A stretch of 64,000 bases of DNA from Psettodes erumei (GCA_016785225.1 JAFBJZ010000240.1:400270-464269); one strand, 5' to 3'; numbered from the stretch's first letter, positions 43,352 through 58,300 are shown. Numbers and translations are program-made. Notes: generated from the letters alone by a model not told the origin.

Positions 43352-44080
43352 AAGCATCAGCACATTTAAATCTGGTTTTAAGGTTTTAACACTGGTTTTA
43401 CCCCCCCCCTGCATAAACCTGGACCAGTCCAGTCTGCTTCAGACCAGCAGGAGGCAGCAAACTGACTCTGGATCTGTTCCTCCGACAATTCACACACAGA
43501 AAACAGCAGAAGAGAAGAAGAAGAATCACGGGCGTTAATGTGTGTAACAGCTGTGTACAACTAACACACACACACACACAGTGAAGTTGTGAGGTCGTCA
43601 CTCAAGCCGTTGTCATGGAAACAGTGAAAACAGGATGAAGGTGAAGAAGATGATTTCCAGATGTTGCCTGTTTCTGCTGACTCGTTTTTATTTTGAAAAC
43701 AGGAACTGACGAATCTGCGCCCTGATTGGTCCATTCTCAGGCTGGTGTGTGATCTGATTGGATGCTTTGTCTCAGAGTGAACAGACCCTGGGTCAGCTTA
43801 GAAGTAGCTCTGGCTGTACGTGTGTGTGTAATCTGATCTCAGATCTGCTGCTGTCAGCGTGGAAACATCTGGAACCGGTTCAGTAGAGAGAAGAACAGAT
43901 CTGAGGTCAGAGACATGAATGAGAGGATGTGACTCTGCTGAGACTCTCCATCCATCAGCATATTAGCAAACAGTTTCTTGAGAAGTCGATGATTCACGTG
44001 TTAAACACAAACATCTCTTTACATCTGTTTCCAGATAATTTGCAGACTGCTCACAGATGATCGGCAGCTTCCTTTACTGG

Positions 44081-44256
44081 CTGTTTGCTGACTGTTTGCT
44101 GGCTGTTTGCTGGCTGTTTGCTGACTGTTTGCTGGCTGTTTGCTGGCTGTTTACAGGCTGTTTGCTGACTGTTTGCTGACTGTTTGCTGGCTGTTTGCTG
44201 GCTGTTTGCTGACTGTTTGCTGACTGTTTGCTGGCTGTTTGCTGACTGTTTGCTGA
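44081..44256. repeat. 11-bp minisatellite, 16 copies
   Basis: The unit CTGTTTGCTGR occurs 16 times without length change. The last base is A or G; copy 7 is a variant (CTGTTTACAGG). In order the last bases are A G G A G G G A A G G A A G A A. Confidence 0.92.
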
Positions 44257-44790
44257 CTGGTGTCAGCAGACCACCGACAGGGTGACCCGGACGTCTCCGC
44301 TCAGACGAACCGGTTCAACTTCAGGACGTCCGTCGGCCGATAACCCACCGCTCATCCTGTCTCCACGGAAACACGCTGATTTATCGTGTCCATGACAACA
44401 GATTGACACCTTCCTGTTCCTGCTGAGACTGAGCCTTGTCACCTCCTGCGGGTCAGCGCCCCTTCGTGATTCTTTCTAGAATGTTCCTGCGGTAAAATAG
44501 AACAAAACAGATGAGACCGGAAAATCAATCGGTTCCTAATCGGTTGGTGTCATCACTTCCTGCGTCCCGAGCCCATGGTGAGGCGTTCAGGGACACGTTA
44601 GGTGTGTTTACAGACAGACGAAGAGGCGTTCGCTGACCTACTGAGGCCTCAGTGTGTTTACTGCAGTGCTGCGTTCGCTGTAATCAGACATATCACGGTG
44701 TCAGTGAAGGCAACTGAATGTTTTCATCTGGGAAAACAAATCTGGTCCGCTGCTCTGCGTCGTGTCCTGTTGTTGCTGATAATGATGATA

Positions 44791-44810
44791 AACTTTATTT
44801 ATACAGCGCT
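44791..44810 (-). mobile_element. Fish retroposon tail fragment
   Basis: The minus strand reads AGCGCTGTATAAATAAAGTT, like the 3' tail of common teleost SINEs (GCGCTATATAAATAAA). No head is recognisable nearby. Confidence 0.4.
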
Positions 44811-45302
44811 CTGTAACAGGAAGCCACGGGATCGCCCTACAGGATTAGTGGCTGTTTGTAGCGTGCACGTGAACATCTACCTGTGTGAAAACCAGGAGTG
44901 GAAGTTCTGATCCAAAGTTCCTGGATCGGTGAAGAATGTCGGAACCAGTGGACCGAAGAACCGAACAGTGAAACGGGGCTTTTCCTGCACTGTTTGGGTT
45001 CCCTCTCGGCCCGGAACGTAAGCAACAACAGCGTGAGATGTTAAGTGACGAGCCCAGGTGTCACCCAGGTGAGCCCAGGTAGAACCCGACCCGGATGAGC
45101 GGGTCACTCAGCGGCGCTGATGTAAGTTCTGGGTCCGGTTCGGTACCTTGGACCGGTGCGGGAGGAGGAGCAGCAGGAGTGTGAGTCGGTTCCAGTTTGA
45201 GGTCCAGGTTCACCAGGTGTGTGAGATGTCACATTAAACCAGATTAGAACCGAACCTGGAAGTCACATCATCACCGCTTCTGTTTTCACACACTGTTTAG
45301 GT

Positions 45303-45340
<38 letters not shown>

Positions 45341-46094
45341 GGGGTTAAAGTGGTCACGTGACTTTATTCTCTGTTGCTGTTAGACTCGACACACACACAC
45401 ACACACGCACACACGTCATAAACAGAGTTACAATGTGGTAAAAACACGGGCGGGCGGTGCTGGGGGTGGATGTGGGGGTGGTGGGGGGTGGTAATGACTT
45501 CCAGCTGCCGGAGGCTGAGCAGAGGATGTTTGATTTCTACACGGTCAGAACGTGTGACGTGTTGAGTGGACACGGCCCCGCCCACCTGAAGTTCACTTGA
45601 TGTTTTTAGTTTAGTTTTTGGCGCATGTTTTGTTGTTTTCTGACTTTCATGTGTGAACGTTTGATCTTTGGGACCACAGTTCCCATCATGCAGTGGGTGA
45701 TGAAGGGGCGGAGCATTATGTTGACGGATACGACGCTTTGGGTCCCCTCGTTGCTATGGAAACATGACTGGAACACAGATGAGTACTTCACTTTGGGACA
45801 GACGCAGGTTTGAGTCATGACAGAGAATCACATTAACATGTTGACGTTTCATTGGTTCTGTTGTGTGGCGGTCTGTAACATGAAACCTGATACGGTTCCA
45901 TGTTTCCTGGAGCTTTGCTCCTGCCCTGTGCTGGTTGATGGTGGTGATGATGATGATGATGATGAAGATTTGCTCCGTCGCTCTTTCTCAGGCTCAGTGA
46001 TCCACTTTGTCAAAACTTTGTTCCACCTGAACGTCGGCAGCTCTCTGTGGAAAGAAAAGATCCTGAAGGAAGTCAAATAAACAAAGGGGGGATG

Positions 46095-46127
<33 letters not shown>

Positions 46128-46854
46128 GGGGGTGCAGAGCCGAGTGGAAAAAGCCGAGCGAGGGTTGACCGGGCCCCCAGGTATGTTCTCCACCCCCAGC
46201 GGCTGTTACCTCCGTTTAGATTAGGCGGCCTGCAGGAGACTCAGACTAAATATGAACGTTTGAAGACGACCGGCTTGAACTGGTTCAACCTCTGGAACCT
46301 CCAACACGTTGACGAGAACCTACAGCTGACTGCAAACTCCATAAACACCTCCAACTGTGTGGAAGGAAGGAGTTCCTCAGTGGTTTAAAACGTGGCGCAC
46401 AATGATGAGGACAAACAGAAACTACGAGGAGAACCTGGAGCTCAGGGGCGTTTCTGTCTCGTCTTCAGACGAGAAGTTTAAATGAAGGTGTGTGGAAACA
46501 TGAGGTGAAAATCCTCTGTGAGTTTGTGTTCTATATTCAGTCCTAATTATGTGAATTTATCTGGGGGTGAAAAGTGAAAACTTCAGTTGAAGACCGTCCC
46601 ACCCACCGAGCTCCTCAGTGGGTTCTGACCTGTGGGTCAGACAGAACCGGCTCCGGCCTGGCTCAGCCGTTCAGGTACCAGGATGATTTACCTCGGAGTT
46701 AAACCTGACATCACTATGGTAACCAGTACAGTCCTCAGGCCTCGGGACCAAATGAAGGTTTTAGACCTCAGTGACCTTTGACCCCAAACAGCAGGAAGAG
46801 GCCATCAGGACTTTTTCTGTGGTTTACGACTGCACTTAAAAAACAATTAGAGGA

Positions 46855-46874
46855 AACTTTATTGATCCCTGCGG
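46855..46874 (+). mobile_element. Fish repeat fragment (TTTATTGATCCC type)
   Basis: AACTTTATTGATCCCTGCGG matches a phrase that recurs at the ends of many teleost dispersed repeats. Only this short part is recognisable, so family and length are unknown. Confidence 0.35.
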
Positions 46875-48070
46875 GTGGGAGTGTGTGAATGTGGAGCGGT
46901 TACCGTTGGACCGCCGGGTCATCACCTGCAGGCCAGGCAGGTGACAGGTGAGGGGGCGAGGCTTCGGCCTGAAGGAGAAAAGTTTCTCATGGATTTAATC
47001 TGGTGGAAGAAGAAGAGAGTTCTTTCTGTGAGGTGACATCAGGAGCTTTTTGTTGTTGTTGTTGTTGTTGAGGGTTGTCATGTTGTGATAACGTTCAATG
47101 TCAGTCCACAGACTCTCCTGTACAGACTGAGTCTGGTCTCTGCAGCTTGGGTTCTGAGCGTTCTGACTGTGTTCTAACTGTTCTGACTGTTCTGACTGGG
47201 TTCTGACTGGGTTCCAGCTGTCATGTGGACAGACAGGTGGACACATGGACACACGGACAGTTTGTTGTTACATTAAGGTTCCATCAGGCTCATGTTCCTG
47301 CTGTATGGGGCAGGTAGAACATGAACAGAGACGGTGAACACATGGACGGTGAGACCCATGGTCCTCAGCTGAAGATAGAACGTCTCACCTGAGGTTTTAA
47401 CCTCCATTTAAAAAACGCTGCGTTTAAGTGAAACTGGTTAGTGTGACTGATGGAGTACGGGTGGTCTGTCTCTGCAGTAGGGGGGCTGGGGGCGGGACCT
47501 GTGGGCGGGGCCTGTGGCATGGGGGCGGGGCCCGCCTTGTGATTAATGAGATCTGATAACGAGCGTTTCCACTGCAGAGTCCCGTGTTCCTGCTGTGTTG
47601 TTCTTATTAGGAAGAGAACCCGGTTTGGTCCGGTGTGTTTACACTTCAGTCTGAAAACAGATGAAGTCATTCTTCATCAACAGATGAAACTGTGTCGTCG
47701 CTCTCGAACCAGCAGCGCACCCACAGTGTGTGTGTGTGTGTGTGATGATTAATCTGTAGAATCAGCCCCTAACGTCTCCAAGCTTGATGTCAATGTCATG
47801 TCATGTCATGTTTGTGTTGTGCAGCTGCCTCTGGGGGTAATAATGCTGTAAATAAGGTTAGAAACATTGGGGGGGGGCACAGTGGGCCCTGAGGGGCCGG
47901 GGGGGGGGGCACAACAAAAATGTGGTTTATAACAGGTAACGGCTGAACGTTGGTATTATTACACAGGGGACATCAGCTTTAATGAACCAGTTAATGGTCC
48001 ACTCGGTGGGCACGGCCAGAGACACGAATCAAACACACCCAGAACAAGAACAATACTACTGTTATCTGCT

Positions 48071-48498
<428 letters not shown>

Positions 48499-49321
48499 GG
48501 GATATTTCAGGAGCAGCAGATATAAAACTTCTGCCGGATGTTTTCATGAGAAGTTTGAAAGGTCATCAGAGTTTTTAAAGTGTATCTGTTTCCAAGGAAA
48601 GACAAGTTCACATTTTGTTGTTGCACAACACAATCTGCTGCAGTGGCTGTAATATAAATATAATTCACTGGTACACATTGAATATAAACTGCTGATGTAC
48701 GTGACTACACAGAAGCACGCCCTGTGAGAATCAGCTGATCAATAAATATATTGAAACTAATTACGGAGGAGGGACAAACTGAGACGCGCTGACAGATCAT
48801 CAGACTGACCCTTTAATTCTGGACCCTGTTCAGTCCGAACTACCAGGACCGGGTCGGTCCACAGTGCTGCAGGTGTGGGTGCGAAGCTGCACGTGTCTGG
48901 TTTCTCCTCCGGGAGGGGCGGGGACAGTTGGGGGGGGTGATGAAGAGGAGGAGCAGCTGGTCTGGGTTCAGTCTGTCGCAACTTTTTCTTCTCTTTGTTT
49001 CACATGAAAAAATCTGATGAGCAAACGGTGACCGCACCGAACCGGATTAGAACCGTGTCAAACTCGGATTAAAGGCGCAGGACCAGCAGTACCCGGACCC
49101 GCAGCCGGACTGGGAGTGGAGACTGAACTCTTCTTCGGATCTGGTTTCTGGGACGTTGGATCGGAGTCCGGATCATGGGTCAGTAGGACGGAGGGACTTT
49201 GTGGAAACTTATTTTGTCTCCATGGAGATTTCAGTTTTTCCGATCTGACAAACTGATCGCGCTCTGATCGATTGTTGATACTCCGCATTGATAGCGTATT
49301 GATCGCGTATCGATCCGTGGG

Positions 49322-52300
49322 ATGGCTGCGCTCCTGCTGCTGCTCGCGCTCTGGACCTGCGGACACGCCAAGAGCGCGTTCCCGCTGCGACCATCCTACA
49401 GCCTGTATGCTGGCGGGCACGCGCACGCGGCTCGCGCCACCAGCAGACACAGGTAAGATGACACGTGCACGGAAAGGATGATGACGATGCTGGTGATGAG
49501 GGTGGGGGTGGAGATGAAGGTGACGTCAGAGTACGATGACCTCACCACAGAAGAGTTTCTCAGTGTGTGTGTGTGTGTTTTGTGAAAGAGTGAACAGGAA
49601 GTGTGTAAAAGTATCTGGTTTAAATCCACGTCCGGTTCTCGAGGTCCGACAGGTGTGACGCAGATGATCTGTGACGTCACATGCTCCTCTGCTGTTTCCA
49701 TGGTAACGAAGCTCCTGATATCACAGTTTGTGTGCTGAGGCTGTTGATGTGGTGCTGGTTCCGCACGGTTCCACATGATGTGGACCTTGGTTCTGACGCT
49801 CTGTTCAGTGACTGATGGTGTTTCCCTTCTTACCGGGGTAAATCACCATGGTAACTGAGCAGAGGAAGTTCTCTAACAAATAACAGATTGACAGGTATAA
49901 AAGCTCCGCCCACCGACCAATCAGCTCTCAGGGAAAATGACATCATTGTTTACAGGGGGTCAAACCTATTTTTAATTAGGTTTGTCAAACATGCTGCTCC
50001 ACAGACACTGGTCTACTCCTTGTTTGTGATTGGTCAGCTTTTGCAGACCCCACCTCTCTTAGCTGACGTCATGGTCATGTGACCACTGAGCCTGTTGTCA
50101 GGTTTGGTGAAGCCAGGTAAAGAAATCCTGGATATGTTGAAGAGTGCAGGCCTCTAAACTGAGATCAGTTTGTGTTATCTGGACCTGGGTCCAGTCCAGT
50201 TTGATTCGTATAGAACCGATCCACAACGTACATGACGTCAGTTTTCTGTACGGAGCTGGATCAGAACCTCCCGGTGTTCCACAACGAGACAACAGAGAGG
50301 AACAACTCCCTCTGAACAGGAAGAACCCTCGAGCAGAACGCAGGTACCTGCAGGATGACAGAGCCCAGTGCATCATGGGATAGTTTTGACCCTTACCTTA
50401 AGTATGGGGAGTGTGTCTGCTTCCAGAACCAGAACCAGAACAGGGCATTGGTTCCACAGAAGAGGAGGCTGAAAGCTCTAGCCCTGTTCTACACTTACAT
50501 CATGGTCGACTGAGCTCATGAAGCTGCCTGACCTTTAAGATTGTTGTGTTGTTGTGTTGTCATTCACACTGCTCACAGATCACTTTTGTTTTGTGTCATT
50601 CTGATGAACTCCAACAGATCTGATCCTGGACCAGTTACTGATTTATCTCAGGATGAATGTATGGAGACATAACATTGATAACAAAGATAAGACTGACCTG
50701 TGATCAGTTTAAGTTCAGATGCTTCAGATTGTGTGAGTCTCTAATGAGTCTTCACATCACAACATAACACACACAAACACACACACACACACACAGCCTC
50801 CTCCTTTGGCGTTGAAACAGCTGTGATGTCATCAAACTGAAACAAACGCCTAAATGACTCACTTCCTGTCAAGAGAGTGACATCAGTGTGTGTGTGTGTA
50901 CAGAAAATATTTAGTTTTCTCAGTGGACTCTGGTTTCAGTTACATTTTTGTGTGGAGATTAAAATGTGTTTGAAAAACAACAACAATAATAATAATAGTA
51001 ATATTGTGCTTTATGACAACATTGTACATTTTTACAGTAAATAGTCTCTTACTATATTTATATTAAAAATATGTGTATCTGGGATTAATACTGCTAACAG
51101 TATTATTTTTAATGTATATATTTATCTTTATTTTCTATACGCACCAAATCAAACTCCTTGTATGTGAAAACTAGACACTAATGAGACACTAATGATGGAT
51201 TTATGTTTGTTTATATTTTTTCCATGACTTTTCTTTCTCTCTACATGTGAATATTTTTACTAATCATTTATTTAAAGACAAAACCTGTTTATCATCAGTT
51301 CCCTCATCATCCTGGATTCCAGAAAAAAAAAAATCGATCCCATGATTTAACTCAACGACAAAGAGTCAGTTTGTCACACACTGATGACATGGACGCCACG
51401 TGCTCTCCCACAATGCCACTTTCACATGGACAATGAGCGTGTCGTTTTGTTTAATGAGCAGTTGTGTGTGTGTTTGGGGGTCGTACCAGTGCTCAGTCAC
51501 AGCCTTCAAAATAAAAGCTGTGGGACAAATACTGCCATTTCAGAACAGAAGTCCTTCAGCTCGGCGTGTCCTGCAGCCTCAGCTGCTTCTGCACCTACAG
51601 ATGTTGGTCGTTAATGCTGAGGAGCCGCAGCTGGAACATCTGTCCAAGTTTACCAACCCTCGACATCATACGCGGCCGGAAAGAAAGGTCCGATCGGTGT
51701 TCCACCAGAGGAACCTGAGGGTTGCGTGCGGTATCTTAACCGTTCCCCCGGCTGCTCAGTTCTGGTCCAGGATCTCTGATCTTCTCCTGTTAATCTGCTG
51801 GACCCCCTGTCCCGTGTTCAGGGGTTCCAGCCCGGATTGGTCCGTTTACACTGGTCCTCTGTCAAACATGTTCAGTCCACACATCACACACATGCTTCAT
51901 CTGATTTGGTGTTTGTGCAAATGTTTTCTTTATTCTACAGCATACACTGAACTGGTGTGTGTGTGTGTGTGTGTATGTGGTGAACAGGAACTGGTGTGCT
52001 TTCGTGGTGACAAAGACCGTGAGTTGTGTAGTCGAGGATGGAGTTGAAACCTACGTGAAACCAGATTATCATCCCTGCAGCTGGGGGAGCGGACAGTGCA
52101 GCAGAGTGGTGGTGTGAGTACACACACGCACACACACACGCACACGCACACACACTATCAATACCAAATACAGAATAAAGACAGGAGGCCATGCTGACAT
52201 CAGCTCAGTTTCATCGTCTTTATAGTAAAAAACAAACACGTGGAACAAACCAAAGGTAAATTTGACAGGAAATTGTACAGTCGCTGCTGCAGCGCCACCA

Positions 52301-55300
52301 TCAGGCAGGTTTCTCCAGGAGTTTGAGCTCACGGAGCTTCCTGCTTATTTTCCAACTGTATATACAACCAGTAAAGTTGTTTTAACATCTGTCCGCCTCT
52401 GTTTCTGTCAGTGATTATTTTCTGATTGTTGATCTATAGACTCACAGATGGATTCAATCAGGTTTTGCTTTCAGTTTTCTGATGAGCTGATTGGCTGAGA
52501 GCCGCTCTCCTCCATATTTGTGGTGGACTGAGGGAAAGTGGAGACAGAGTCGGGGTCGTGTTTCTAAGATCGGACAGAACTCTTGTGATCAGCAGGACAA
52601 AGTACAGAAAAGATGTTGGTATTAGTACATGTAGTTTCACAGTATTAGTACAGACAGTCCGGTATGAAGCGTCTATAATATGATGTCACCTCCTGTTTCG
52701 GTTCCGGTGAAACTCTGATGTGTATTTCTAACTGAACACACTGTTATGTCATAAGAGTGGTCACATGATGACATCATCATCCAACTTAACTGTGCAGACA
52801 TGCCGTGATGCGTGCCGGTGAGGAACCTTGGGAAGGAGAACCTCCCCTGGGACCACAGAACGTTACTTACCTTTTTATTCTGGGAGTATCTGGTACTTCC
52901 TGTGGTTCTCCTCCAGCCGCGACACATTTCTTCTGATCTGCTCCTTGTGTTTCACACATGGTTTGAGTTTCTGTGAAACAGTTTCCTTCAAGAGTCAGTT
53001 GTTATGATAGAAGTCATGTCCTTATAGGTTCTATCTTTTATCCTTCAAAGTTCTTCCTGTCCTCTAGTGATGCGGTGGCCCTTGTTTTATGAACATGTTC
53101 TCAAGTCGGTGGTTCTCAATAAAACAGACAGAAAAGTAAAATGTTCTCCGTACACCTTAATCCATATTCCTGGATGCGTTCATCAAAAATTATATCTAGT
53201 TTGATGGAAACTTGTTGTTTTTAGTCCGTCACTTCTATTCCGCCGTCTCCGGTCTCTGCAGCTATCGGACCTACATGAGGCCACGCTACAAAGTGGCCTA
53301 CAAAATGCTGACAGAGATGGAGTGGAAGTGTTGCCACGGTTACAGCGGAGAGGACTGCACCGACGGTCCGGTCGGTGGAGCGGGATCCCAGGTCTCCCCC
53401 ACCAGACCTCAACCAAGACCAGGACAGGGAGGGGGAGCCGGTCAGGGAGGCAGCAGTTCTGGATCTGGACAGAGCGGAGGACACGGCGGTAAGTGGACTG
53501 TCGTTGAAATGAATCCTTAGAAAGAGACACTGAAGACAAATGTCTTTCCCTCCTGATCTCAGTGCACCAGGGTGGGCACGCTGAAAGTACCGGTTCTTGT
53601 TTCTGAGTTTTCTCAGTGGAACAGCACAGTGCTGATGGAGATCCTTTTTATTCTAGCTGGGGTTCCACAAACCCAGAAGACAAACCAGCCACCGACATGT
53701 AGAGAACAGATTGAACATCGTTGTGGGGTAGGGGGTAAACACCGGATTTGGCATCTAAAAGGGGACAAAGTTTGAGAACCACTGCTGTAGTTGAATATGC
53801 TACCCTCTGCTGGTAGCCTCCATGTACTTCTCTTGTTGTTGGAGCATCTGTGTCTGCTTCTTCATCCAGGACAAGTGGACAACAAAAAGATCAGGCAGTT
53901 GGAGGAGCAGATTCAGAGCCTGACCAAGAACCTCCAGGACCTGCAGTCCACTCTGAACACCATGAACGAACGGTTCCAGCAGGAGGTCAACAATCCGGGC
54001 CTCAGCAGAGGAGGAGGAGGACATGGCTCATCAGGAGTAAGAAATCCTGCAGACGCAGCTCAGCCTGAGATTAAAGAGACGATTCACAACATTCAGACCA
54101 AACTGGACCAACTGGACAACCGCACACAGGTGCGTCATGTTTTCTGACCTTACATGGGAGTACTGATATACAGTAATGTGGCCCAGTACCAGTGTAATAA
54201 CTACTGACAGTTCCTTGAGATAATGTATGTTGCGAATTGGTGCTATACAAATGAATTGGACTGCCTGTTATTGATTGGACTGCATTCCATCAATGACAGA
54301 TTTCTGATGGCGTGTCTTTATAATACGACTTCAGTAGAGACTGGTCTGTGTGTCCTTGGTTCAAAATGGGGGGACCACATCCTCTGGTCTCGAGCTTTAC
54401 CTCATGAAGGGAGTACAGATCGGTCTTGTGGAGAATGTAAAGCAGTGGCAGGTTCATGCAGGTCTGTGTCTTTGTTGGGTTTTAATCAGAGCTGTTGTGG
54501 GTTTGTCTCCTGTGGCAGGCTCATGATAAAACCCTGGTCAGCATAAACAACCACTTGGTGAACGGGAAAGGTAACGAGCTGGAGGGAGGTCTGTCTGGAG
54601 GAGGACTGGGTGGAGGCAGGCTAAACTCACTGAAGGAGGAGATCTTGAGCGAGTTGGAGAGGAGGGTGTCGCTGTCCTGCTCCTCTTGTCAGGTATCACA
54701 CAACCTCCTTTAATGAGCCAATAATCTCAATATCATGGACAACGTGATGATGGCAACTTCACTGTATTATGAGAGGGAGCGGTCCGACATTTCTCAAAAT
54801 CCCCTCATTTTGCGTCTCTTTAAACATGATTAGACTAGCTTAGCATAAAGACCTTCCAATCTACTCACCACGATGTTTGATTTGAAGACACGGTGTGCTG
54901 TTGTGTGTTCTCCAGGCTGGCGTGGAGGATCTGCGCCGACAGCAGCAGGAGGATCGGGAGAGAATTCGAGCTCTGGAGAAGCAGCTCAATGTCCTGGATG
55001 TTCGGTATCGGCAGGGTTCTGATGGGCTGCGACGGGATGTGGTACGCTTGCAGGGATGCTGCGACACAGTCGGTGACCTTCGAAACCGCGTCACGGACAC
55101 AGAACGCAAAATCAGCTCTGTCTCTGAGAACTTTGATATTCTGCACAACCGCATGGACAAGGAGCTCAGTGGAGAAGGAGGAGGAGGTGGCAGTAGCAAC
55201 AAAGAAAACAGTGGGTCAACAGGAGGGGGTTTTGGTGGTGGAGGGGACATCTACAGAGGTGGAGGGGACACTGCAGTAACGCAGGACATGTTGGACAAGC

Positions 55301-58300
55301 GACTGAGGGAAGTGGAGTGGCGGGTCAACAACACTGTGCAGCAAACCGAGCAGAGCTGCTCATACCTGGAGAACGACCTGAAAGACTACTTCCATAAAGA
55401 ACTGGGGGACCTGAGGGTCGTGTTCCTTGACCGATTCGATGATCAGGCCTTCCGGATCGCAGACGTGGAGCTGGATGTGGGGCTGGTGAAGGACAGAGTG
55501 AGTGACCAAGACAAGAGGCTGTCCAAGCTGGAAAACAACACCTCCTCTATGAACCAGAGGCTGGAGAAGTGCAGCTGCGGAGATCCTGAGGGACAAGGAG
55601 GAGGAGCAGGAAGTGAACGAGGAGATGGAAGGAGGTGGGGAGCGGGGGAAGGAGGAATTACAGGAGGAGCAGGGAGCAGGGGGGGTACAGGTGGAGGATT
55701 ATCTGGAACAGAAGGGAAAACAGGGAATACAACAGAGAAATCACTGGAATGGAGAGTGGTGGACAACGAGGATCAGATTCGCCATTTTAACACTCGACTC
55801 AAAGACCTGTCGGTGTCAGGAGACTCTCTGTATGACAAGGTCAGATAAACAATGTCACAACAAATACACACTTTGATGGGATACTGATCAAATAGAATAG
55901 TTTTGTTCATACTGTGAAATAATATGTAATCCAACATCCAGGTTCTGGACCTGAGCCATGACGTCCGGAAGATCAAGGCTCTGACAGGCGATCACGGCGA
56001 ACACTTCAACCGGATCGTGACAGAGGTGGAGCTTCTGGGACAGGACTGTGAACTGTGCGGGAAGGTGGAGGATGAGCTGCAGAGGGTTAAAAATCACTCC
56101 CAAGATGCACTGTGGCATGTACGGAATCACCTCAACAGACTTCAGATCAGGCTGGACTCAGAGAGAGATGGCTGCTTCCAGATCTGTTCGCACCTGCAGA
56201 ACGAAGTGCGCCTGCTGAGAGACGATGTCCGGAGATGCACGTGTCATGGTGAGACCAGTCCAGACACACCCACAGGTTAGATCAACCAATCAAACTCAGC
56301 CCCCACCCACACACACACACAGACACACACACAAACGTTTTAGCTATTCACACTATAAAACAGTTTCAGATGCAGTAATTTAAAAAAGAATCTGAATGTT
56401 GCCCAGTAGGTGGCGGGTCTGGTGGTAGTGCTGGTACCGGTGGAGGTGGAGCTGGGCTGGATGCTGAGAAGTCATTGGACGGCCACAGCGTGATCGGAGG
56501 CTCCATCAACAACAACCAGCTTAAGACACTACAGGGCGAACTGTCCGAGGTCGTCCTCACCTTCAGCTCCATCAACGACACCCTGAAGGGGCTTGAACAC
56601 ACGGTGCAGAAACACGGCAGCGTCATCACCGACCTTGGTGAGCAGGACCCTGTAACAATGACCCGCATTCACGAACACACACCTCAGCTGATGTTCACTC
56701 ATTCGTCCTCTGATTCCCACCAGGAAACACCAAGGATAAAATAATCTCCGAGCTGGACAAAATCCAGCAGGAGGTGACGGAGCACAATGAGCGCAGCCGG
56801 GATCGTCTGGACGGGATGGACCGCGATGTCCGACGGTTCGAGAGCACGCTGTTGGTGGAGATGGGAGACTGCAAGAGGTCCGGAGAAGGGTTGGAGAAGA
56901 GGCTGTCCAAGCTAGAGGGGGTCTGTGGGAGGCTGGACAGTGTCTCCGACTCTGTCCACAAGATCAAGGAAGGTCTGAAGCTTTCTGTGTAGTCCTTCCA
57001 ATACTTGATGTGACTTGCTCATGAGTACTTCAACAGTGAGATCAGAGGAACAGCGGGGTACTGTAGTCTGGTTCTGAGATGTATCCCTCGGACCCGGCTC
57101 AGCAGACCGTGTCCTTGTGGGGTTGGGGTTTGAATGTGTCCTGCACTGTGATGTGTTGTTATCTGTCTGTGATGTGTTGTTATCTGTCTTGTGATGAGTC
57201 TTTTAATGTGTCCCATGTCAAGGACTGAATCGACACATGTCGAGTTTGTGGACATGTGTATCTGGCCTGAATGACTCAGTTATCCATCACGGAGGACTCC
57301 TGGACTTTATTCAGAAGAACCAGGATGACGTCCACAGTAGGATGAAGAACCTGAATTCAAGCGTGAACCAGGTCCTCAAAGACTTTCAGAGTTTCTCTGA
57401 GCATGAGCGGGCTGGTGAGCAGGACTCTAATGGGTTCTATTTTATTTTGTTCTTTTTTACTGTTCATCTCATATTATTCATGTCATTACACAGGCCTGCC
57501 TGGACCTCCCGGACCCCGAGGGGAAAGAGGCTTCAATGGACTGCCAGGTCTTCGGGGGCCATCTGGACCTCCTGGACGACAAGGAGAGAGTGGAGCGCTG
57601 CGGTTTGCCTGGTGAGACCGATATTTTGTATTTAACCTGATGTGACGGAGGAAGAATGAGCCGGCTGTGGGTGTGAATGAATGAACACAAACGGACGACC
57701 TTTTTATTCTCTGTCTTCTCTAACATCTGCTCTGTTTCTTGTAGGACCCAAAGGTGAAACAGGTATGTACTGCTCGTAATGAAGTGCTGCTTTGCTCTGC
57801 AGTGTTGTGTTTATACATATGCATGGGGCTGGTGTGTTTTTAGGTTTGCCAGGTGCCGATGCCCATGTCCCCAGACTGTCGTTCTCTGCTGCTCTCACTG
57901 TCCCCATGGACAGAGCCGGAACCATCATCTTTGACAAGGTTTTCGTCAATGAAGGAGACTTCTACAACCCGAGAACAGGTAAACTTGAGAGTGGCTGTGT
58001 GTTGTCAGTTAGCTGGTAGTGTACCAAACCCTGAGTTGGTGTGTCCTTGAGCAAGACTAAACTCTAAATGGTCAGGGCAGCAACTGGTTTGGTAGCTCAC
58101 CCCCATGGGTGTGTGGGGGTTAGGGTTAGAATGGTGGCAGACTCAGAATATTTGGATAAAAGTGCTATGTCAGTGCAATAATTTCCCACACTTAGTTTGT
58201 TCTTCCAATCACAGAAAGGTTCTCCAGACTTGATCAGGTGTTGGCCTGAGGTTTAACACTGAATCTCTTACCTTTAGGAATTTTCACTGCCCCAGTAGAT

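Noticed and set aside
44081..44256. CRISPR array
   Set aside because: Units are contiguous 11-mers without spacers in vertebrate DNA.
45448..45491. G-quadruplex regulatory element
   Set aside because: A G-rich run exists, but nothing ties it to a gene or promoter here.
51400..52047. 215-codon open frame in emilin1 intron 1
   Set aside because: No family resemblance and it overlaps the EMI exon in another frame.
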